A stretch of 64,000 bases of DNA, from assembly GCF_009711265.1 (NCBI RefSeq), contig NZ_WMII01000004.1, positions 62,001-126,000 on the forward strand, written 5' to 3'. Under the pieces are notes generated by a model. That model had not been told where the DNA came from. It searched no databases and was given only the letters and a program-made list of their open reading frames with translations. This stretch comes from Paracoccus shanxieyensis. Its GTDB lineage: Bacteria; Pseudomonadota; Alphaproteobacteria; Rhodobacterales; Rhodobacteraceae. Both the position numbers and the translations under genes were made by a program. Below are positions 57,820 through 64,000 of this stretch, one piece after another. The stretch's first letter is position 1, and each line of letters starts with the position of its first letter.

Positions 57820-60471
57820 ATGACAACGGGACTTTCAGCACCTAGCGGCGGTGAGCGCTTGGGCTTTCGCGTCGAGGGCATGGATTGCGCAAGTTGCGTC
57901 GGCAAGATCGAGACTGCACTGAACCGTCTGGGAGGCATCACTGACGTTACCGTCAATTTTGCCACCGAGACGCTGCAGCTTTCCCGCGATACGGCCAGCA
58001 CAACGACGTCGAACGACATCGCCAGGAAGATCCGCGCGCTCGGCTTCGATGTGACCGAGCTACCGCCCGCCGTCATTCCATCGACGCCCGCCCGGCATTC
58101 CGAAGCGCACAGCGGGCATGACCACAGCGGCTGCTCCGGTGAGCATGATCATGGGCACGATCACCACCATGCGCATCATCATGATCACAGCGACTGCGGT
58201 GGCCACGATCATGGTCAGCTCGCGCAAACGCCGGTCTCGCGCACAGATCCGACATCTCCGCCCAATGTCTCGATGCGGGTCGAGGGCATGGATTGCGCGA
58301 GTTGCGTCGGCAAGATCGAAGTCGCACTTGCAAGAATGCCCGATGTTTCCGACATTCGCGTGAACTTCACGACCGAAATGCTTGAACTCAACTTGGTTCC
58401 CGGCTCGGGCACCAAGGTTGCCGACATCGAAAGGACCATCAAGAGCCTCGGCTTCGGGGTATCCAACACACGCGAACTTTCGTCTTCGTCCGACGTCGCC
58501 GTGGACGTTGCGCCCGCGCCAGCCATGCGCAATCAACGCTGGTGGCAGACTCGCAAGGGCAAGCACGTCATCGGCCTCGGTCTGCTGATGGGCTCGGCCT
58601 ACCTCATCGCCCAGTTTATCCCCCTCTATGCAGAGTGGATCTTTGCACTCGCCGTCGTCGCAGGCGTCCTGCCGTTCGCCCGCAAGGCGTTTGCTCTCGC
58701 GACGTCAGGGTCGCCATTCTCGATTGAGACACTGATGAGCGTGGCCGCGATCGGCGCCTTGGTGATCGGCGAGGCCGAAGAGGCGGCTGCGGTGGTGTTC
58801 CTGTTCGCGGTCGGCGAGTTGCTTGAAAGCGTTGCAGCCGGACGCGCTCGCGCTGGCATAAAGGCCCTTGCGTCGCTGGTGCCAAAGACCGCAATTCTGC
58901 TTGATCCCAGCGGCGCTCAGCGCAGCGTCCCGGCGACTTCCTTGCGCGTGAACGACCTTGTTCTTGTGCGGCCCGGCGACCGAGTGCCGGCCGACGGACA
59001 GATCGTCCAAGGCACTTCCAGCCTCGACGAATCGCCCATCACCGGAGAATCGGTCCCGCGCGCCAAAGCCAAGGGCGAGAGCATTTATGCTGGGTCCATC
59101 AATGTCGATGGCGTTCTCAAGGTTCGCGTCGAAAAGGCCGCTGCCGACAACACGATCTCGCGCATCATCCAGCTCGTCGAGCAGGCTCAGTCCGCCAAGG
59201 CTCCTACCGCACGTTTCATCGAGAATTTCAGCCGCTACTATACCCCGGCCGTGATGCTGATCGCTGCGCTGATCGTCATCGTGCCGCCACTGGCGATGGG
59301 CGGCGATTGGGACACCTGGATCTATCGCGGTCTCGCGCTCTTGCTGATCGCATGTCCCTGCGCGCTCGTTCTCTCGACGCCTGCGGCGATCGCCTCGGGC
59401 CTTGCCGTCGGCACCCGCCGCGGCCTGCTGATCAAGGGCGGCAACGCCCTCGAAACCATCGGCAAGGTGAATGCTATCGCCTTCGACAAGACAGGGACGC
59501 TTACTGAGGGCAAGCCGCGCGTCACCGAAACGGTGGCCTTCGGCAAGAACGAGGAGAAGGACGTCATCGCATTGGCGGCAGCGGTCGAGACGGGTTCCAG
59601 CCATCCGCTTGCCAAGGCGATCATCAACCGAGCAGAGGCTTCCGGCATAGCGGTCCCTCCGGCGCAGGACGCCTCTGCGACGGCCGGGAAGGCAGTCCAT
59701 GCCACGGTCGTCGGGCGCCGCCTTGCCGTCGGCTCCCCGAGCCATGCCGCGAACGTGGTAGTGATCGGTAAGCACGAGCAGAGCGCAATCGAAGGGCTCG
59801 AAGATCGCGGCAACACCGTTGCCGTCCTCTTTGATGAGGGGACGCGGGAAGCAATCGGCCTGATCGCCTTGCGCGACGAACCGCGGCGAGACGCGCCCGA
59901 GGGGATTGCCCGGCTCAAAGCGATGGGCGTTCGTTCCGTGATGCTGACCGGCGACAATCGGCGCACCGCTCAGGCGATCGCCAAGGGTCTTGGTATCGAA
60001 TGGAGCGCCGAGCTTCTGCCGCAGGACAAGCTCGATCTCGTGAACGAGATGAAACGAACGACCAAGGTGGCTATGGTCGGTGATGGAATCAACGATGCCC
60101 CTGCGCTCGCAACCGCCGATGTCGGGATCGCCATGGGCGGCGGAACCGACGTGGCAATCGAGACGGCGGACGCCGCCCTGCTGAAGAGCCGAGTGACGGA
60201 TGTTGCCCATCTTGTGGCGCTGTCCCGTGCGACAATGGCCAACATCCATCAGAACGTCGTCTTCGCTTTGGCGCTGAAGGGCCTGTTTCTCGTTACCAGC
60301 GTCCTAGGGATCACCGGCCTCTGGATCGCAGTCCTCGCCGATACCGGCGCCACCGCGATCGTGACGCTGAATGCGCTCCGGCTCTTGCGCTTCAAGGGGG
60401 CGAAGTCGACCGACGACGAACGTGACGACGGCACGTCTTCACGCCCCCTGATACCAGCCGAGAGCTACTGA
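57820..60471 (+). CDS. zntA: Zn/Cd/Pb-type P1B ATPase with two HMA domains, 883 aa
   Basis: Exports divalent soft metals. Two HMA domains with GMDCASC (about residues 21 and 157; the Asp in GMDC favours Zn/Cd/Pb) flank a His-rich linker (about 90-137). Then come TM helices with CPC near 511, DKTGT near 555, TGDNRRT and GDGINDAP motifs, and a C-terminal tail of about 25 residues. ATG 57820 follows AAAGGAG. ArsR repressor gene upstream, MerR gene downstream. Confidence 0.92.
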   Translation: MTTGLSAPSGGERLGFRVEGMDCASCVGKIETALNRLGGITDVTVNFATETLQLSRDTASTTTSNDIARKIRALGFDVTELPPAVIPSTPARHSEAHSGHDHSGCSGEHDHGHDHHHAHHHDHSDCGGHDHGQLAQTPVSRTDPTSPPNVSMRVEGMDCASCVGKIEVALARMPDVSDIRVNFTTEMLELNLVPGSGTKVADIERTIKSLGFGVSNTRELSSSSDVAVDVAPAPAMRNQRWWQTRKGKHVIGLGLLMGSAYLIAQFIPLYAEWIFALAVVAGVLPFARKAFALATSGSPFSIETLMSVAAIGALVIGEAEEAAAVVFLFAVGELLESVAAGRARAGIKALASLVPKTAILLDPSGAQRSVPATSLRVNDLVLVRPGDRVPADGQIVQGTSSLDESPITGESVPRAKAKGESIYAGSINVDGVLKVRVEKAAADNTISRIIQLVEQAQSAKAPTARFIENFSRYYTPAVMLIAALIVIVPPLAMGGDWDTWIYRGLALLLIACPCALVLSTPAAIASGLAVGTRRGLLIKGGNALETIGKVNAIAFDKTGTLTEGKPRVTETVAFGKNEEKDVIALAAAVETGSSHPLAKAIINRAEASGIAVPPAQDASATAGKAVHATVVGRRLAVGSPSHAANVVVIGKHEQSAIEGLEDRGNTVAVLFDEGTREAIGLIALRDEPRRDAPEGIARLKAMGVRSVMLTGDNRRTAQAIAKGLGIEWSAELLPQDKLDLVNEMKRTTKVAMVGDGINDAPALATADVGIAMGGGTDVAIETADAALLKSRVTDVAHLVALSRATMANIHQNVVFALALKGLFLVTSVLGITGLWIAVLADTGATAIVTLNALRLLRFKGAKSTDDERDDGTSSRPLIPAESY

Positions 60472-60488
60472 TCCCTCCCGTCGAAGAA

Positions 60489-60517
60489 GCCGTCCGTCAA
60501 ACTTGACGGGCGGCTTT
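60489..60517 (+). terminator. Terminator after zntA
   Basis: GCCGTCCGTCAA (60489-60500) pairs with TTGACGGGCGGC (60503-60514) with one wobble, followed by TTT; the innermost pairs would open to form the loop. Confidence 0.6.
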
Positions 60518-60608
60518 GCCCGGCCGGAACCAATCGTAGCAACGGCGAACATCGCGCTCGGAAAACCCATTCATGAACTGGCACCACCCTTCAGAAAGGA
60601 CAACAGCC

Positions 60609-61019
60609 ATGGACCTGGGCATCGGCAAACTCTCCCAGATCACGGGGGTCAAGATTCCAACGATCCGCTATTACGAGCAGATCGGTCTCTTGCCCGAGGG
60701 CTTGCGAAACAAGGGCAATCAGAGACGCTACGATCATGATGCGGTCAAACGATTACTGTTCATTCGCCGGGCGCGGGATCTCGGGTTTGACATCGATGCG
60801 ATCAGGGATCTGCTTCATCTAGCCGACGTCTCGGCCTCGCGTTCGCCCGAGGCACTCCGTATCGCAAAACAGCAGCTCGCTTCCGTCGAGGAGAAGATCG
60901 CTCAACTGGAAGACCTTGAAAAGGTGATCAAGCGGGTCGCCGAAGGCGAGAGCGATGGGGACGACGCGCCCTATTGCTGCAGCACGGCGACAGATCATGC
61001 GGATAAGCCCCTCCACTAG
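60609..61019 (+). CDS. MerR-family regulator, 136 aa
   Basis: N-terminal MerR HTH (IGKLSQITGVKIPTIRYYEQ, residues about 4-23) and a dimer helix. The CueR Cys-x7-Cys loop is absent; instead there is a C-terminal YCCSTATDH, closer to the Cys-rich tails of ZntR/CadR/PbrR-type sensors of divalent metals. ATG 60609 with GAAAGGA upstream. Placed after zntA, it may give that gene a second, activating control layer besides ArsR. Confidence 0.8.
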   Translation: MDLGIGKLSQITGVKIPTIRYYEQIGLLPEGLRNKGNQRRYDHDAVKRLLFIRRARDLGFDIDAIRDLLHLADVSASRSPEALRIAKQQLASVEEKIAQLEDLEKVIKRVAEGESDGDDAPYCCSTATDHADKPLH

Positions 61020-61038
61020 CCTCGAAACGACAGGAGGT

Positions 61039-62319
61039 ATGGAGTTGAGATACCTTTATTCCAATCTGGAAAGGAGCCAGAGCTGCGTCGTCGTGGGGGC
61101 GGGACCGGCCGGCCTGATGCTCGGACTCCTTCTGGCCCGATCCGGGGTCGACGTAACGGTCATCGAGAAGCACCAGGACTTCCTGCGCGATTTTCGTGGA
61201 GATACCATCCATCCTTCGACACTCGAAGCAATGCACGAGCTTGGCTATCTCGACGAACTTCTCACGCTTCCCCATCAGAAAGCCTATCAGCTCCACGCTG
61301 AGATCGAAGGACGCAAGGTCACGATCGCAGACTTCTCCAAACTGCCGACGCGCGCCAAGTTCATCGCCTTCATGCCCCAATGGGATTTCCTGAATTTTCT
61401 GGCACGGAAGGCAGCGGGATTTCCGCGCTTCCGCTTGCTGATGTCGACCGAGATAACGTCGCTCCGTTGGGAAGCAGGTCGAGTTGTCGGCGTGAATGCT
61501 CGCCAGAGCGACCGCAATCTGGTTCTTGATGCCGATCTCGTAATCGGTGCCGACGGACGCAATTCCGCCACCCGCAAGGCTGCGGGACTTGAGGTTCAGA
61601 GCTTTGGCACGGCCACAGATATTCTATGGATGAAGGTCTCGAAAAAGGCCGGCGATCCCCAGCAAGCGATGAGCCATGCCGGCCCGCGACAGGGGCTGGT
61701 TCTGATCGACCGAGGCGACTACTGGCAGTGCGGCTACGTCATCACCAAGGGGACCGTCGACGCGCTGAAGGACGGCGGAATTGGTGCGCTTCGCGCAAGG
61801 ATCGCTGAGGTCGCACCTTTGCCTGCGGACCGCTTCAAGGAGATCCGCTCTTGGGATGACGTGCATCTGCTGAGCGTTCGGATCGACCGCCTGAAGACGT
61901 GGTGGAAACCCGGCCTGTTGTTTATCGGGGATGCCGCACACGCCATGTCGCTGATTGGCGGCGTTGGTGTGAACCTCGCTATTCAGGACGCTATAGCGAC
62001 GGCCAACCTACTGGCTGAAGCCTTGCGCGAAGGACGAATGAAAACGCGCTTGCTGGAGGCCGTGCAGCGCCGACGCGCCTTTCCAACCAGAGCGACCCAA
62101 AAACTACAACTGATGATGCGCAGCCGAAAGCGTGCGGGTGAGGCAGACAGCGCACGAAGTCCGAAGCCTCCTCTCTTCATGCGCCTGATTGCCCGGTCGC
62201 CACTGTTGCCCCGGCTGACCGGCCGCCTCATCGGACTTGGCTTTCGTCCCGAGCATGTTCGCACACAGCTAGTCGATTGGTCCTGTTCGCTCAGGAAGTC
62301 TGCGGCTCCGCCCCGATAA
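61039..62319 (+). CDS. FAD-dependent monooxygenase-like protein, 426 aa
   Basis: Class A flavin oxidoreductase: GxGxxG in VVVGAGPAGLMLGLLLARSG (about residues 16-35), the DG motif VIGADGRNSATRKAAG (about 166-181) and the GD motif FIGDAAHAMSLIGGVG (about 295-310). Members hydroxylate aromatic or antibiotic substrates; the substrate here is unknown. Start ATG 61039 has GGAGG only one base away, so ATG 60997 is possible. It is the last gene before the tRNA boundary. Confidence 0.8.
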   Translation: MELRYLYSNLERSQSCVVVGAGPAGLMLGLLLARSGVDVTVIEKHQDFLRDFRGDTIHPSTLEAMHELGYLDELLTLPHQKAYQLHAEIEGRKVTIADFSKLPTRAKFIAFMPQWDFLNFLARKAAGFPRFRLLMSTEITSLRWEAGRVVGVNARQSDRNLVLDADLVIGADGRNSATRKAAGLEVQSFGTATDILWMKVSKKAGDPQQAMSHAGPRQGLVLIDRGDYWQCGYVITKGTVDALKDGGIGALRARIAEVAPLPADRFKEIRSWDDVHLLSVRIDRLKTWWKPGLLFIGDAAHAMSLIGGVGVNLAIQDAIATANLLAEALREGRMKTRLLEAVQRRRAFPTRATQKLQLMMRSRKRAGEADSARSPKPPLFMRLIARSPLLPRLTGRLIGLGFRPEHVRTQLVDWSCSLRKSAAPPR

Positions 62320-62502
62320 AACTATGGAGCAGGTGCTTGACCTAGGCACCTTGGCCGATGTCACCTTCACCGTAGAGACTAGCTTGCGAGAAAGGGATTA
62401 TCGTTCGCTGGTGAATTTCCCGCTGACATTCTCGCCATCCGCCGCAGCACGGGAGATTCTCTGCCCGTTTCGAAGAACCAGCAATCAACGATTAGGGGAG
62501 AA

Positions 62503-62579
62503 TGGCGCACCCATCAGGATTCGAACCTGAGGCCTCCACCTTCGGAGGGTGGCGCTCTATCCAGCTGAGCTATGGGTGC
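62503..62579 (-). tRNA. tRNA-Arg (anticodon CCG)
   Basis: Complete 77-nt cloverleaf on the minus strand with encoded CCA (62503-62505). Acceptor arms GCACCCA/TGGGTGC, D-arm stem GCTC/GAGC, anticodon stem CCACC/GGTGG with loop CTCCGAA (anticodon CCG), T-arm TCAGG/CCTGA with TTCGAAT. All stems pair without mismatch. Confidence 0.95.
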
Positions 62580-62700
62580 CTACTGCTTACGCAGTGCTTA
62601 CGCGGTTTTCGAGCGAGTGTTAACCCCAAAAATCGAAGCCCGCAAGTTACTGTTTTACTTCTACTTTTTTACTCACTCGTTCACATTGCCGGACTTGACA

Positions 62701-62745
<45 letters not shown>

Positions 62746-62792
62746 AGCGTGGCGATTGCATAGCCGCTAACGGGCGGCTCTGCAATGGGGCA

Positions 62793-64000
62793 TCAGGCGA
62801 AAAGCTCACGACAGAAGGTCAGGCCGTCGATCAGGGCATCGACCTCGGCGCGGGTGTTGTACATCGCGAAGCTGGCGCGGGCCGTGGCCGATACGCCAAA
62901 GAAATCCAGCAGCGGCATGGCGCAATGCGTCCCTGCCCTGACCGCGATGCCGCGCTTGTCAAGGATGGTCGAGATGTCATGGGCATGCGCCCCCTGCATC
63001 GTCAGCGAAAAGATCGCGCCCTTATCCGCCGCATCGCCCTGAACCGAAATCCAGTTCAGGCTGCGCAGCCGGTCGCGGGCATAATCACGGATGTCACGCT
63101 CATGCGCGGCGACATTTTCCATGCCCAGTTCCATCAGATAGTCCAGCGCGACACCAAGGCCGATCTGATTGACGATGCCGGGCGTGCCCGCCTCGAAGCG
63201 CAGGGGCGGATCGGCATAGTCCACGGTGTCGCGGCTGACGGTGCGGATCATGTCGCCGCCGCCCATGAAGGGCCGCATCTGCGCCTGACGTTCGCGCGAA
63301 ATCCAGATCGCGCCCGATCCAGAGGGGCCATACAGCTTGTGGCCGGTGATGGAGTAGAAATCGACGCCCAAAGCCGCGACATCGACCGGCATATGCACCG
63401 CCCCCTGCGAGCCGTCGACCAGAACCGGCACATCGGTCCCGCGCGCAATCGCCGCGACATCGACCACGGTGCCGGTGACATTCGACATATGCGTGACGGC
63501 GATCAGCTTTGTCTTAGGCCCGACGGCGGCCAGCAGCTTTTCGGGCGGCAGGCTGCCATCCGGCTCGGGCTCGACCCATTTCAAGACGACGCCCTGACGT
63601 TCGCGCAGAAAATGCCACGGCACGATATTGGCGTGATGCTCCAGCACCGACAGCACGATTTCATCCCCGGCCTGCAGGCGCGGCGCGGCCCAGGCATAGG
63701 ACACCAGATTGATGCCCTCGGTCGCGCCCGAGGTGAAGATCACCTCATCCTCATGCGGGGCGTTCAGGAAGCGGGCGATGATGGCCCGCACGCGCTCATA
63801 ATTCTCGGTCGCGAGGTTCGACAGGAAATGCAGCCCGCGATGCACATTGGCATATTCGCTGGCATAGGCGCGGGTCACGGCCTCGATCACCTGCTGCGGC
63901 TTTTGCGACGACGCGCCGCTGTCCAGATAGACCAGAGGGCGGCCGTTCACCTGCCGCGACAGGATCGGGAAATCCGCGCGGACCTTGTCGACATCGAAGC
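62793..64000 (-). CDS. sufS: SufS-type cysteine desulfurase, N-terminal end outside the window
   Basis: PLP enzyme that takes sulfur from cysteine for Fe-S cluster assembly. 401 residues are visible, beginning FDVDKVRADFPIL, so only a few N-terminal residues are missing. The PLP Lys lies in SITGHKLYGPSG and the catalytic Cys in RAGTHCAMPL, the short-loop group II (SufS/CsdA) form. No Suf partner is visible in the window. Its codon and base composition, and its housekeeping role, mark the chromosome side of the junction. Confidence 0.92.
   Translation of the reverse strand, partial: FDVDKVRADFPILSRQVNGRPLVYLDSGASSQKPQQVIEAVTRAYASEYANVHRGLHFLSNLATENYERVRAIIARFLNAPHEDEVIFTSGATEGINLVSYAWAAPRLQAGDEIVLSVLEHHANIVPWHFLRERQGVVLKWVEPEPDGSLPPEKLLAAVGPKTKLIAVTHMSNVTGTVVDVAAIARGTDVPVLVDGSQGAVHMPVDVAALGVDFYSITGHKLYGPSGSGAIWISRERQAQMRPFMGGGDMIRTVSRDTVDYADPPLRFEAGTPGIVNQIGLGVALDYLMELGMENVAAHERDIRDYARDRLRSLNWISVQGDAADKGAIFSLTMQGAHAHDISTILDKRGIAVRAGTHCAMPLLDFFGVSATARASFAMYNTRAEVDALIDGLTFCRELFA

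Noticed and set aside
1-62500. Integrase or transposase gene
   Set aside because: Looked for tyrosine or serine recombinase and IS transposase features among the coding regions; none was recognised. The element's integrase is presumably left of the window.

Overview
The window reads as most of an integrative and conjugative element (ICE) in an alphaproteobacterium, joined on the right to chromosome. The DNA is GC-rich with alphaproteobacterial-looking genes. The right flank (62,793-64,000) encodes a chromosomal-type SufS cysteine desulfurase and lies beside a tRNA-Arg(CCG) gene. I infer a Rhodobacteraceae host (Paracoccus-like), and an element with relatives in Rhizobiales because of its RIME-like palindrome and its FseA/RdfS-type excision control genes. 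No integrase is visible; it should lie left of base 1 if the element is intact.

Layout. 1-16.1 kb: a maintenance block with parB (cut by the window edge), uncharacterised small genes, a thermonuclease, a large fused DNA methylase/strawberry-notch helicase, a Toprim protein, a DUF2493 protein, an intact ssb and a decayed inverted ssb copy. Two small genes are each preceded by the same ~360-bp leader, repeated about 1,002 bp apart. 16.3-18.3 kb: a control switch with an XRE repressor, a DUF2285 protein, a DUF6499/DUF2285 activator split by a +1 frameshift (FseA-like) and an excisionase-like HTH protein (RdfS-like). 18.3-27.8 kb: repA (with three iterons inside its coding region), parA, a DNA methyltransferase, an RHH protein, DUF2840, traF, DUF736, a lytic transglycosylase, a relaxase, the coupling protein traG and a CopG-like protein. 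27.9-31.1 kb: a small cargo insert (flavin oxidase, EamA exporter, SDR; divergent LysR). 31.3-40.9 kb: the Trb-type mating-pair secretion system trbB-C-D-E-J-K-L-F-G-I plus DUF2274.

40.9-62.3 kb is a metal-resistance island. It has three P1B ATPases, a cation diffusion facilitator, two small HMA chaperones, a multicopper oxidase, two DUF305 proteins, a glutaredoxin-MauE fusion, an MFS exporter, a ferredoxin reductase/glutaredoxin pair, and regulators of four families (CsoR, CueR/MerR, ArsR x2, LysR). DNA sites suggest sub-regulons: CueR-type promoters with 19-bp spacers before both chaperone genes and copA; a CsoR-type palindrome before csoR-grx/MauE-DUF305-copB; and an identical 14-bp ArsR/SmtB-type site before the CDF gene and before zntA.

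62.5-62.75 kb: a complete tRNA-Arg and, 121 bp away on the sufS side, the 5' half of a different tRNA-Arg(CCG). This is the best candidate for the element/chromosome junction. No CRISPR array, rRNA or insertion-sequence transposase was seen.
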